A DNA stretch of 64,000 nucleotides from Thelonectria olida (lineage: Eukaryota; Ascomycota; Sordariomycetes; Hypocreales; Nectriaceae): assembly GCA_020736575.1 (NCBI GenBank), contig JAGPYM010000052.1:107397-171396 (forward strand). Reading direction: 5' to 3'. Position 1 is the stretch's first letter, and each line of letters begins with the position of its first letter. Below the pieces are notes generated by a model that was not told the DNA's origin, searched no databases, and saw only the letters and a list, made by a program, of their open reading frames with translations. This document shows, in pieces, positions 35,422 to 46,656 of this stretch. Both the position numbers and the translations under genes were made by a program.

Positions 35422-36498
35422 ATGTCGGTGCACAATGGACCAGATGACTCGTGGCATGGTGTCATCAAGAACGACAGCCAGTTCCCCCCCGAACCGGACA
35501 GGTACCATCTTTATATTGGGTTATTCTGTCCATTCGCCCAGCGTGCAAATATCGTTCGACATCTGAAAGGATTGGAGTCCATCATCAAGCTCTCTGTTGT
35601 CAAGCCGTATCCGAAAGGTGACGACAAGGGTTGGCCCGGCTGGTTATTTTTGAGCAAGCCTGATGACCTCTACGAAGGAGCAACCGAGGATCACTTATTC
35701 GGCTCAAAATACATGCACGAAGTGTACTTCAAGGCCGATGCAGATTACAAAGGCAGATACAGTGTTCCGGTCCTCTGGGATACTAAGACAGGCACCATTG
35801 TCAACAATGAAAGCGCCGAAATGCTTCGTTGGCTCCCGACTGCGTTTGATGCAATTCTGCCAAAGGACGCCCCCGGGGCTGAGTTGAATCTGTACCCAGA
35901 GCATTTGAGAAGCGCCATCGACGAGATCAGTGTCTGGATGCAAAGAGACCTCAATTCTGGCGTGTACAAGGCCGGTTTCGCAACCACCCAAGAGGGGTAT
36001 GACCAGAACGTTCCCACCGTCTTCGCAGGTCTGAACAAGTTGGAGGAGCTCCTTCATCGCAATGGCGGCCCATATGTTCTTGGCAAGGACCTGACCGAGA
36101 TTGACATCAGAGCATATACGACTATTATCCGTTTCGACACAGTGTACGTCCAACACTTCAAGTGCAACCTCGGAACAATCCGCGCCAACTACCCTGTCAT
36201 CCATGAGTGGATGAAGAATTTGTACTGGAATGTCAAGGGTTTCCGCGAGACGACCGATTTCCGACACATCAAGGAGAACGCAAGTCAAGATCACGTACCT
36301 ATTATTTTGCCGGCGTCGATCTAACTGTCAGTCAAATAGTACACAAAGAGCCATCAGAAGGTGAACCCGCTCGCTATCACCCCTATGGGGCCTTTCCCAG
36401 ATGTCGAGGAGGGAGTTGATCTGGATTACGCGAAACTGAAGCCCGGCGCTATCCTGCACCCTGCAGTCGTCCAACGGCAGAAAGAATTATACCAGTGA
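35422..36498 (+). CDS. glutathione S-transferase, omega-like (ECM4/GTO-type)
   Basis: Cytosolic glutathione transferase of 338 residues in exons 35422-36279 and 36340-36498. The thioredoxin-fold N terminus carries the cysteine active-site motif LFCPFAQRANIVRHLKGLES, as in omega-class and glutathionyl-hydroquinone reductase-like enzymes. GRYSVPVLWDTKTGTIVNNE supplies the cis-Pro and glutathione-binding Glu-Ser. The all-helical half includes GPYVLGKDLTEIDIRAYTTI. The best gene model joins HIKEN to YTKSHQKVNPLAITPMGPFP, and this needs a GC donor (AAC|GCAAGT) at 36280. A GT donor 15 bp later also keeps frame but adds five residues unlike the family. The C terminus ends VVQRQKELYQ. It lies upstream of and in the same direction as the MetX-like hydrolase. 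Confidence 0.85.
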
Positions 36499-37084
36499 CA
36501 ATCGCATATGTAAAAGCTGGCCCGCCAGTAAGGACACTATGGCATCTCGTCTCTGGAAATGGAAAATTGAATGGTTCGGTGAGGGCCTGAGTGAAAAGTG
36601 TTTATGCCGCAGGTTCAGATTGGCTTCATCAGGCATTTACGGTTACAAACATATATCTGCACTACCATTATCAACCCCCCAGTTTTCATCATCGCTTATT
36701 ATGGAACCAAACACCCGTGGAAGTCCGAGCCAGTAAGCATTTTTCGTATAACAGAACGCTTACCAAACTTGAACTCCACGGAAGGCCGAAGATGCTCCAC
36801 AGGCCGAGATGATTACCTCATTGCACATGTAAATTCTCAATTGAGACCAAAAAACTGCGAAAATTTGCTGGGATTGATGCGAAAACCCTTACGAAATTAC
36901 CCTCTCTGGTCATGACAATATTGCCCGTCCCTCCGTCACCGAGTAGGTGAACAGGGTGATGACAAATGGACCATGTGCTCTCACATTTCCAATGTTGCAG
37001 AAGCTGTTTGGAGGGGTATATCTTCAAGTAGCAAGCCCATCTCTGCGGTGCAAACAATCGTCAATTCAGAACATCCCAAGACCA
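36499..37084. other. intergenic, no gene recognised
   Basis: About 590 bp between the glutathione transferase and the hydrolase. The hydrolase frame stays open upstream to 36947, but that part has no family resemblance and is treated as leader. Confidence 0.4.
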
Positions 37085-38101
37085 ATGGCTTCGAAAATAA
37101 CTTACTTCACGGCGGGCGATAACCCCAACGTCGACGCGGGCTGCCCGTCGGAAAACGAATCCCTCACCCTCGCCTATCGAACTTACGGCTCTCCTGGCAA
37201 CCCTGCAATTCTCATTCCAACCTGTTTCAGCGGGAAAATTAACAGCACGCTATCATTTTTGTATGACTCTGATGAGTCTGCCTTGAAAGGCTTTTACGTC
37301 GTCGTTTGTGGCCTCCTTGGAGGAAGCGAATCATCGTCCCCTTCCAACGCACCTCCGGGTCTCAGCGGCAACCGATTCCCAAAAATCTCCTATGAGGATA
37401 ACATCCATCTTCAGTATCAGCTATGTCACGCTTTGGGGATCAAGAAGTTGGCCGCCTATATTGGCTTCTCCATGGCAGGTCAGCAGGGTTACTACATGGC
37501 GGCCATGTATCCCGACTTCGCCCAACGCCTTGTTGTTCTGGCGAGCTCCGCCCAAACCAGTTGGCATAACAAGTCGTTTCTCGAGGGTCCTAAAGCAGCT
37601 CTTGAGAGCAGCCTCGACTGGCATGGTGGACGCTACACAAAAGCTGCCATGGTCGGAACCCGGGCGTTCGCACGGGTCTACTCGACGTGGGCGCTCAGCC
37701 CTGCTTGGTTCCGTCAAGAGCAGTGGAAGAGACTTGGATGCTCTTCTGTAGAAGACTATCTTGTCAAGTTCTGGGGCCAAGGCATGGGGAGCTGGGACGC
37801 CCATGACTTGATGTGTATGATGCAATGCTGGCGTCGCGGAGACATTTCGGACCACGGTCCTATACCAGGAGATCTACCGGCCGCGTTGGCGAGCATCCAA
37901 GCAAAGGTGTTGCTCATGCCCAGTCGCACAGATGCCTATTTTCCACCAGAAGACAGCTTGGAAGAACTCAAACACTTGAAGTTGGGAGAACTCAAGGTCA
38001 TTGAGAGTGCTTGGGGACATCTTGCTGGCGGCGAATGGGGTCCGCCAGAGGATCAGGAGTACATCAAAAAGGAGGTTCAAAGATTCTTATCGACTAGTTA
38101 G
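37085..38101 (+). CDS. alpha/beta hydrolase, homoserine O-acetyltransferase (MetX)-like
   Basis: Intronless, 338 residues from the ATG at 37085 (MASKITYFTAGDN). This start is preferred over an in-frame ATG at 36947 because family proteins begin with a short strand leading to SLTLAYRTYGSPGNPAILIP. The nucleophile elbow is IGFSMAGQQGYYMAAMYPDF (Ser), the acid lies in VLLMPSRTDAYFPPEDS (Asp) and the histidine in VIESAWGHLAGGEWGP, so the triad appears complete. The long helical lid (SSLDWHGGRYTKAAMVGTRA) is typical of the MetX-like group. These fungal paralogues often sit in secondary or sulfur metabolism loci and need not make O-acetylhomoserine. It lies between a glutathione transferase and a convergent Zn2Cys6 regulator 120 bp away. 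Confidence 0.85.
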   Translation: MASKITYFTAGDNPNVDAGCPSENESLTLAYRTYGSPGNPAILIPTCFSGKINSTLSFLYDSDESALKGFYVVVCGLLGGSESSSPSNAPPGLSGNRFPKISYEDNIHLQYQLCHALGIKKLAAYIGFSMAGQQGYYMAAMYPDFAQRLVVLASSAQTSWHNKSFLEGPKAALESSLDWHGGRYTKAAMVGTRAFARVYSTWALSPAWFRQEQWKRLGCSSVEDYLVKFWGQGMGSWDAHDLMCMMQCWRRGDISDHGPIPGDLPAALASIQAKVLLMPSRTDAYFPPEDSLEELKHLKLGELKVIESAWGHLAGGEWGPPEDQEYIKKEVQRFLSTS

Positions 38102-38221
38102 ACGTGGCTTCACAAATGCCCATGGCTACGTACTGACCATGCTTGGTCCGACACTACAGACCACACTCGGTTTAGGGAACCCTTCCATGCCCCAACTCCA
38201 ACTCCAAATGCCAAGCTCTCT

Positions 38222-40334
38222 TTATAACACAAGTATCCTTTTGCTCTTCTGCTTCAGGACAGACATCCATGCAGGCGTGACTTGCCCACCTTGGTCTCTA
38301 AACTCCCACGTCTCCCTAACCACTGACCATAGGGTCTTGATGTTTCCAATCCGATACTCGAGCATATTCTCCCACCACGCACTCCATATGCCCCGGTCAG
38401 CTCTCTCCGCTTCGCAAGAGGCGATGAACCCCGGCCAGGCGATGGTAGCAGCGTTATACCCCGTCCTTTTCTTGATGCTCTCAATGTCACTGAGATGCGC
38501 TGCAACAACGCTGACGTATGACGCCATCTCCAGTCGCGTACATGGAATGACACGTGTGTAATAGTAGATCCGAATGCTGCCTGCAAAGGCAAGGATATGT
38601 TTCGACGCGAGGAGCACCGTGATGTCGTCGCATGCGGAGAACGAGCCCAGTGGCTCCTGAGAGATGTCCCAAGATGCAATGTCTCTGATCAACTCATCGC
38701 AGGCCGCTTGAAGACCTAGTGGAAATGAAAGGCTTCTTGACTGGTAGTACGACACATTCCGGGCGAGAAGTGTAGTGCGGCGAATAAAATCCGCTAGAGT
38801 TGCCGTGATCCCATAAGTGAATTCAAGTCCCTCTCCGTTTCCATGAAAAAGATTTGGCATGGAATAAGCATCGCGCGTCTCGGTCCAGGGCATCGGTTGG
38901 ATGCTGCCATCCGTGGACTTGGCTATGATGCGGTGAATACTAGAGATATTGAGCAGATGTTCTCCTCGCGAGCCAGGTAAGACTCTGCCATGTAACCAAC
39001 GAGTGATTTGTTCGGCGCCATCGACATGGATCCAGAATTCGCTCATTTGGCCATCAAGTATCTATACCGGCAGACAAAGAAATCGGGTCAGCAAGCTTTC
39101 GACGTTCACGGGAGGGCGCTTACATCTGCAGTTACCAATGTCAACATGACTGACAAGACTTCCTCACGCTTTGCAGAAGCGACCATCTTGCCTTGCTGTG
39201 AAGGGTGCTGAGAGCCAGATAGGGAATCCAAAGCGAGTTGGAGGTGCGAGATGGCCTGGTTACGGCAGTACCTTGCCAAGAAGTCCGCCTCAGAGTCATC
39301 ATCGTGACCGCGAAGTTGAAAAGCGGATGATGTCAGCAAGGAATACAATAAGGCAACTTTGCTATTGGGGACCCTCAAATCCTGCTGCAGAGACTGCCTC
39401 GGCATCCTCTGAGCCACGGCCATGGCAGTGGTAGCATAGATTGAACTGTACGTGTTTCGAGGATGCTTAATAGGCTGCAGAACGTTGGCCACGTTGTGAA
39501 CATAGTGATGCAGCAGCGTATTGATCAAGGTGTCTCTGGAAGCAACTCTTGCCAGATGAGAGGAGGCGGCCAGAGATGTTCCTCGAAGGTCGAGATCCAG
39601 TTCCGGTCTTGATGGCAAGTACTCAACATCATGATCTTCCGATAGGTCCTCGAATCTCGGGACCCCCTTGGAAACGACAGCTGGTGACGACGACTGTACA
39701 AGGCTGAGAACGGTACTGTCTGGGGCGCGGGCCGACGACTCCACACAATGCTCGGTCAAATCCACCGGGAGGACGCATGCTGGCAAAGTTGGGTCTCCGG
39801 CTGACGCCCCAATTTTCGCCCCCATCTCAGTATCCTCTTTTCGAGATAAGGAGAACAGACGATCGTCAGATCGGGGTTGCTGCGTGTGAAATAGGCCGAA
39901 GGGACCCGACAGCACAGTCTCTTGGCCCAAGTCCCCGTCACGACGATCCAGGTTATGGAGCCGCTCGTCGATATCATCAAGCCTTGTCGGCCAATGTGGG
40001 TTTCCTACTGTATGCTTGCGTGAGCAGATAGCTTGGCGAGCATCTAGGAACTAGGTTTCTCACATATCAGACCCATCGCTTGCCGTTTGATAGCAGATGG
40101 AGCCACGGGATCATCCTCGTCTACCCAATGTAGGCGAATATCATAACCTTGGCAAACAAGGCCTGCTTTGCTGCACCGCGTGCAAGTTGGGCGAGTAGTG
40201 TCGCATTTTACCTTTCTGGAACGGCATGTCCAGCAGCTATTTTTGTCAACTATTTACTCTTCTGCAGTGGCCTCGGGCGGGTTCTCTCACCCCGTGAATG
40301 TTTTCGTTTTGGGTGTAGTCTTGGATGGTCCCAT
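38222..40334 (-). CDS. Zn2Cys6 transcription factor, fungal_trans_2 type
   Basis: Predicted nuclear regulator of about 640 residues from four exons. Exon 1 (ATG 40334, MGPSKTTPKTKTFTG) is followed by an intron and the zinc cluster CWTCRSRKVKCDTTRPTC, then TRCSKAGLVC, with CX2CX6CX6CX2CX6C spacing and the trailing QGYDIRLHWVDEDD typical of this subclass. After the next intron come NPHWPTRLDDIDERLHNLDR and a variable linker. The PF11951-like helical domain starts at LINTLLHHYVHNVANVLQPI and continues after an intron as QMSEFWIHVDGAEQITRWLH, DVSALP being intronic. The end is VLKQKSKRILVL. It converges on the MetX-like hydrolase, so it may govern the hydrolase and glutathione transferase; this is inferred from position only. 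Confidence 0.85.
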
Positions 40335-42535
40335 GGAGGATGCCGGGTGAATGCCGACCGAGTCATCCGCAATGCGAGATGGAGGTGAACGAAGTCGACG
40401 GGCGCTGGACAAACGGCGAGCAGGACATCAGTTCATGCGAGCCCAACCTGATGATGACGCCCGCTTCGAAGTCAGAATCACGGATGGTGGATACGAAGTC
40501 TGGCTCCAGAAAAGAAGAGTTCGTTCTCCAGCAAAATCGAGATAAGCAGAGTGAGGCATCCACATCCACAGATAAGAGTGTGTGATTGATTGGCAGATAA
40601 GGAAGTGGAGCAACTATTTCTCCGCCTTGACTTTCGGACAAGGAAGAACGTTGGGCCGGCCATAGCCGCCTCGGTTACTCGCTTGTGGCTGCCAATTGGA
40701 TTTTGGTACCGGGTAGGCAGATTGATACAGACAAATGATAGAAATTCCGCCGGACTTCCAGAGTCTACCTTCATTAGGTATGGGTTTAACTCAGAGCTCG
40801 GTGTATTGCTGATCTCAATCTCCATAGTTGACCTGGAGAGATCACATTTTACCTTCACACTCCATGTTAACTCTTACGTAGGAGATACAACTCCAGTCTG
40901 GGGACATTGGCGTCGCTTCTCTTTGCCCCAGCTAAGTGGGTTGACTTCGTGAACATGATGGAGACACAATGGAGACTCCGGAGAGAAGAAGTCTGAGCTT
41001 TTCGAGGAAGGAAGCTGACCGCGATGAGTCGGACCACAGAGTCCATTTTATTACGAAATCCGCTTGTGCCCAACGAAACAATGGTTCGGGATTCTCGCAG
41101 GCTGTATGACGAGTATTCAGCGTCAGACTTTGGGTGAGTGAATTAATTTTCACCATCTATCTCCCCGCCTCACTGGGCGATTAGCTCGAGAGGCGATCGA
41201 GTGGATTTTCCACCACGGCTAGACTCGGTGTTTCAACGTCCTGGTCTGAGCATTGCTCGCAAATTTCTCATCTTCCTCTTCACCAATGCATTTGCAAATG
41301 GCTTTGGGAAAGGGGCCCGGTGGGAGGATACCATCATTTAAATCCTCCAGGTTGGCACAGGCAGGACGGAAACGCTCCCGGCGCCTCATCCAATCCTTCG
41401 ACCGAAAACCGGGACCGAACCCGTTATTTGGACTCGCCACCGGGTACACTCGGCGCTGACTCCGTGAAGATGCGACTCTACACTGGCCTATGCGTTGGAG
41501 CATGGCCCGTTCTATCCATGAACTTCGGCCTGGCCGTTTGAGTTCCGTATGGCATAGAGGAATTGCCGCTTATGGCAGGCAGAGAAGCCCGCGTCCGTCC
41601 AGTCGGATCAACAAATGTGTCAGCTCTGGTTGGGATCCCTAGGACTGGTTACCTGAATCGATTTTCTCATCGCATCAGCCCCATTGGCTCCGCGAACATG
41701 GCGCAATGCTGGATTGTGTTGAGTCGTAGGAAACTCGTAGATGAAGTCAACTTGCGAGGGCATGAGAGATAAACCTCACCAGCTCGACTCGGGCAGAATC
41801 GACCGACAAAGCAAACGGGGAACTGTTTAGGAATTCAGTTTCTGTGACATCATTTATAGTTAAAGAGCACCTAGGAACCAACGGAAGGCCATCCGGCACC
41901 TCCGACATGCGCTAACAATGCGATCCCCTCAGCCAACTGCCTACTAGCGAGCTTCTGGAAAAACACCAATCGCATGCATACCATGGCGAGTCTCGTTACT
42001 TCTCGAGAGACTCACTCCAGCGGCCCCTGCGTGTCTCCTTGCTGAAAGTCCCATTCTTCCATCCAAGCTCAACACGAGAGTCCTCCACTTTTGCCACAGG
42101 CTTCAACGCTTACCGTCGGTAAGATGCTTGTGAAAGCCTTCATTCAATCCAACACCACCGAGTAGGCTGTTTCGACCTTCGAGACCGTCCAGAATCGTCA
42201 CACAATCAAGGAAGAACGGGCAACTCCACCCCCGCAGCACCCATTATTCAAGCACTCACGTCTTACGTCAACCTCGTTCTCCTGATGGAAAAGCTCCGGG
42301 CTATCCCTGTGGATAGCTGGGGCAACATGGTTAGCGTAACCGCGAGCTCCATAACCTCCATTGCCAGAGCCTCTCATTCTCGATAACGCGGTTCTCATTA
42401 CGTAGCAAGAAGAACTTCCCCATACCCCAGATTCAACTGGTGGGTTTGATCATTTAAAAGGGCCCCAAATCCCTCAATGTTCGGCAAGTTTGGCAGTCTC
42501 CATCCTTATTCACTTCTTCACTCAACTCTCTAACC
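40335..42535. other. long intergenic stretch, no gene recognised
   Basis: 2.2 kb of ordinary composition. Several frames of 80-126 codons exist on both strands between 40478 and 41541, but none shows a domain or a consistent exon structure. The first part must hold the promoter of the minus-strand regulator and the last part that of the amino-acid transporter. Confidence 0.45.
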
Positions 42536-44160
42536 ATGTCTAAGATCTACAAGGCCGAAGAAGACCCAGAGGGCCTAACACAGGTGCCTTCCAAGAAGGG
42601 TGAAATCCAAGACGACCCATCGCAGGCTCACGATGCTGTGTTTGGCACAATCACCGAGGATGGCCCAAATTACCGTAATGTACGAGCATCACGGAGACTG
42701 ATTCTCGACCTCAAACGCTAATTCACCCTAGGTTGGATGGCTGGGAACATCTGCTCTCATGATGAAGACGCAGATCGGACTGGGAGTCCTGTCTATTCCA
42801 TCGGCTTTTGACGTTTTGGGCATCGTTCCGGGCGTCATTTGCCTGATCGTTATTGCTGCCATTACCACGTGGTCCGACTATATGGTCGGTTACTTCAAAC
42901 TTCGCCACCCTCAGGTCTACGGCATCGATGATGCAGGTGGCCTTATGTTTGGGCGGATCGGCCGCGAGGTTCTTGGAGCCGCGTTTGTTCTCTGTAAGTG
43001 CTCCTTGCAGCAATTTGATGAGACCGAGCTCTAATTTCCTCAAGTTTGGATCTTTGTTGCAGGATCTGGCATGCTCGGTGTTTCCATCGGCCTCAATGCC
43101 GTCTCACACCACGGCGCCTGTACCGCTGTTTTCGTCGCCGTTGCAGCTATCCTTGGATTCCTGTTCGCGAGTGTCCGCACGCTGAGCCGCATCAGTTGGC
43201 TCGCGTGGGTTGGCCTCGTGTGCATCTTGAGCTCCAGTAAGCATAGAAGCCATGCCAAGACATTTCTCAAGTTTCTAGACTAACAGATTCCTAGTTTTGG
43301 TTGTGACCATTGCTGTCGGTGTTCAAGACCGCCCCGTCGACGCTCCCCAAGACGGCCCCTGGAAGTCCGACTTCAAAATCACCAACAACCCGTCCTTCAC
43401 CGATGCGATTACGGCGATATCTACTATTGTTTTTGCCTATGCCGGAACCCCAGCCTTCTTCTCAATTGCAGCCGAAATGCGGGAGCCTCGATTTTATACT
43501 AGATCTCTCATGATCTGCCAATCTGTCGTCACGGCGACGTACATTGCAATTGGCTGCGTTGTGTACTACTTCTGCGGGTCTTATGTTGCTTCTCCTGCTC
43601 TGGGCTCTGCTGGAAGGACCATGAAGAAGATCTGTTACGGTCTCGCCCTTCCAGGTCTGGTTGCGACCACAATGCTTGTTATCCACGTGAGTATTGTCGA
43701 TGTCCAGCTCTTGCGGCGGGAACTAACTTTTCTATAGATCGCCGCTAAATACGTCTTCATTCGCGTCTTGCGAGGCTCCAAGCATCTTACTTCTAACAGC
43801 TTGATCCACTGGGGAACTTGGTTGGGCTGCACCTCTGCTATTACCATCATTGCATATGCTATCGCTAGTGGCATTCCTGTATTTGGTGGACTTGTCTCCC
43901 TTGTCGGAGCCCTTCTCGGAACACTGATGGCTTTCCAGCCCATGGGTTGCATGTGGCTCTACGACCACTATAGTGAGGGCCGACGGGAACCCAACCTCAA
44001 ATGGGGACTCATGGTCGTCTTCAGCGTATTCGTTGTCTTGTCCGGCACTTTCCTTATGATTGCTGGCACCTACGGTTCCATTGTCAGCATTATCGATTCC
44101 TATAAGGAAGCCGGTGGCTCAGCTGCCTGGTCTTGCGCCGATAACTCCAACTCTGTCTAG
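42536..44160 (+). CDS. amino-acid transporter, AAAP family
   Basis: Plasma-membrane proton/amino-acid symporter (Aa_trans, PF01490), resembling fungal N-system/mtr-type permeases. Five exons (42536-42679, 42732-42993, 43045-43236, 43295-43686, 43738-44160) encode 470 residues with about eleven helices. The hydrophilic N tail ends PNYRNVGWLGTSALMMKTQI, continuing GLGVLSIPSAFDVLGIVPGV, the helix 1 motif of the family. Other landmarks are TTWSDYMVGYFKLRHPQVYG, FAYAGTPAFFSIAAEMREPR (helix 6) and TYIAIGCVVYYFCGSYVASP. Every intron is GT-AG and the exon sum keeps frame. Mutations in such permeases confer analogue resistance in Neurospora; the substrate here is not determined. Confidence 0.9.
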
Positions 44161-44828
44161 GCCATAGGCTAGCACACCCTTGTATATATAGTTCATAGAT
44201 TCAACCATTTTGCTTCAAGTCAAGACAGCGCAGATGATACTGGTACCTGTGTTCCGAGCAAGAATCCCTCAAGTCTGACATGTTCTTCTATTATTTAAAG
44301 TCTCCATCACCTCATCGACGTCCATCACTATGTTCCATCGGAAGATCGGCTCGCTACCCCAAATAATAGACAGGGGGCTACGGAGAATTTTGTTCGGATA
44401 GCCTAGCTTGTTGGCTTATCTAGAGATCAGCTAGCTACCACGTGTCTTATTTCCCGCATTCTATTAAGTGAACACATATCTGTGTCCATCGTTAGAAAAA
44501 TACTGAGTTACGGGCCGTAACCCACTTCTGGGAGGTTTTGGAGTCCAGCATCTTGACACCAACTCAGCACAATTGCCTGAATTGCTATTTCGTGTCCACC
44601 AGCCCCAGCTTCCAGCACCTGAGAACTGGTTGAAACATTGTTTTCGATTTAGTGGCATACACAAAATAATTGCTGACGTTACTAATTTTGTGGAAGTCGA
44701 ACCTTGTAAATAATAAGACGTCATATTGCAGATCTATGTTGAGAGAAATGTATGAATGCCAGCGTCAAATCGTGCTTGTACCCAATATTAACAATTCTAG
44801 CAAACCCCCAATTCTCAAATCGAGTACC
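44161..44828. other. intergenic, no gene recognised
   Basis: About 670 bp between convergent genes, moderately AT-rich. No gene or repeat recognised. Confidence 0.4.
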
Positions 44829-45224
44829 TTAGGAAGCGTCAACGTTGACGTAGCACAAGACCCAACCAAAGGAAACGTCGTTGGTGCTGATGAGAGCCTC
44901 CTTGGCTTTGGTGAACTCGGCACTACCAGGCTGAATGCCGTATTGGTCCTTGTACATCTGGCAGGTGATCTTGTTGACATCTGGGGCCGCAGTGCCGGGA
45001 ACGTTGACGGTGACGCTCTTCAGCTGCAGTCCGGTGATCGAGAGGTCGAAGTGGGTGAGCTTGCCGAAGGGAATCTTGACGTCGGTTTTAGTCTGGCTGT
45101 TGCCAAAGCCCTTGAGGGCGACGACATTGGCGACTGCGGCATTGTAGTCTCGGGTAGAAGGCAGAGCCGTTGCAGTGGATGCAATGGCAGCGGCGGCAGC
45201 GGCGAAGATGGTAGTGAAATGCAT
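44829..45224 (-). CDS. small secreted protein
   Basis: 131 residues, intronless. The signal peptide MHFTTIFAAAAAAIASTATA is followed by LPSTRDYNAAVANVVALKGF. The mature part is about 110 residues with two cysteines (ITCQMYKDQYG and GWVLCYVNVDAS) that could form one disulfide. It has a beta-rich middle (LTHFDLSITGLQLKSVTVNV). I do not recognise a family. Size, secretion and accessory location would fit an effector candidate, but nothing specific supports it. The frame stays open upstream to 45659, but the ATG at 45224 is chosen because it starts the signal peptide; the codons before it are a GAT/CAT trinucleotide run. Confidence 0.68.
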   Translation of the reverse strand: MHFTTIFAAAAAAIASTATALPSTRDYNAAVANVVALKGFGNSQTKTDVKIPFGKLTHFDLSITGLQLKSVTVNVPGTAAPDVNKITCQMYKDQYGIQPGSAEFTKAKEALISTNDVSFGWVLCYVNVDAS

Positions 45225-45250
45225 GATGACGATGATGATGATGAGGAAGA
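45222..45250. repeat. GAT trinucleotide microsatellite
   Basis: A run of GATGATGAC/GATGATGATGATGAGG lies directly before the start codon of the small secreted protein (in its 5' leader on the minus strand). Confidence 0.7.
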
Positions 45251-46656
45251 TAAGTTGGATGAGTGATGGACAGACGCAAGATGGATGTGGAAGATATTGC
45301 AGTCTTGTAGTCTTGTTGTGTTGTTTTGTTGCTTGCTGAGTGTAGTCGAAGGGAATATCAATTAACAGAGTCAGCAATGACATGTTATATCTTGATAGTT
45401 TGAATCGTTGCTTCATTCGTTTGATCCTGACTTGCTCGCTCGTATTTCTTGATCTAATTATGGTACATGACGCAGATTTCTGACATGTCCCCAATACGCC
45501 AGGAATACGCAGGAATAGCAGCTGACGCAGGACGAAGCAGTAGGTAAGCGCTTGTGTGTTCCCTCTCAACCTCTGGATTTCTTTACGAAGGCAATTGCCA
45601 AGGGAACCCTTGTCAACCAGTGTCTTGCTGAGGCTTAGCTGCACGGGTGCGCAGATCACCCCGCATTAGATCAGGTCAGGTCAGAATGTTCCGACGCGTG
45701 CCGGCTTCGACAGACGCGATGCTACGTAGTATATTCACAGCCAGTCAGATTTAGTGAATTAACCGATCATTCTTTACACTTCGTGTTGGATTCAACATAT
45801 CCTGCAGATCATACAACGTGATTTGGGGTTGTATCCGACGTCCCAAGCTCACGCGTCTCCAAGACCACAGCCAGGTGTTAGAGCGGTGGGACCTGCGGGT
45901 AGTACGAGAAGGATTGTAAGAAGTAACCAAATTATTATGATGGAGGTCTTCTTTTGAAGAAATTGCTGAAAAACACGCAACCCTCCGACTCGAGTCGAGA
46001 CCCATGTAGGTAGAGCAACAGCCAATGCTACGAGGCCGATGCCTACCTTTGAACTTTGCAACGAAATGTTACCGGGGCTTCCATGATTCACTTTGAGGTC
46101 GATTCAAAAACTGGAACAGGGAATAAGTAGGTCGACGAGGGATGAATTCCGGTCGTAGAGCTGTTTTCTTGTACTTCGCACATACTTTGTGGCACGTCGC
46201 ACCAACAAGATGATATTAGGACCACGAGGTGAAAGAATTCAATGGTTGGAGCTGAATAAAGATGGCTCACGATGAGTCGTTAATATAATTCTTAGTTGTG
46301 AATTGATCAGCATCGCGCATAGTCGAAAGGGCGCACCCCGACTGTCATAGACCGTGCATACACAGACACGGAGAGATGGCAATAGAGTGAGTGGTTAAGT
46401 CCGAGGGCGTCCGGTGCTTTTCATACGAGTTTGAATAAGATGTTAGGCATCTATCGATATCGCATTGCATATTAATCTGTTATGGTGTTTGTACGGACGG
46501 GTTCCGAATGATGATGCAGTTTCGACGGCAGAGACGCAGGATTCTCCGAACGGTTATATGTAGGGACGGATCATAGTGTTTACCACCTAACGTGCATACA
46601 ATTACAATTACAATTTGGAAAGCAGTACTCTTCTCTCATTCGCCAGAAGTATCTAT
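45225..46656. other. intergenic, no gene recognised
   Basis: 1.4 kb between the small secreted protein and the E2 end of the NLR-type gene. No gene or repeat is supported apart from the microsatellite at its left end. Confidence 0.45.

Noticed and set aside
36947..37084. N-terminal extension of the MetX-like hydrolase from an upstream in-frame ATG
   Set aside because: The extra 46 residues have no family resemblance; the ATG at 37085 matches the usual start of such proteins.
40478..41541. Several 80-126 codon frames on both strands
   Set aside because: Overlapping frames on both strands with no recognisable motif or coherent exon set.
45225..45659. Long N-terminal extension of the small secreted protein
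   Set aside because: The extension is low-complexity 5' leader with a trinucleotide run, and it would bury the clear signal peptide that starts at 45224.
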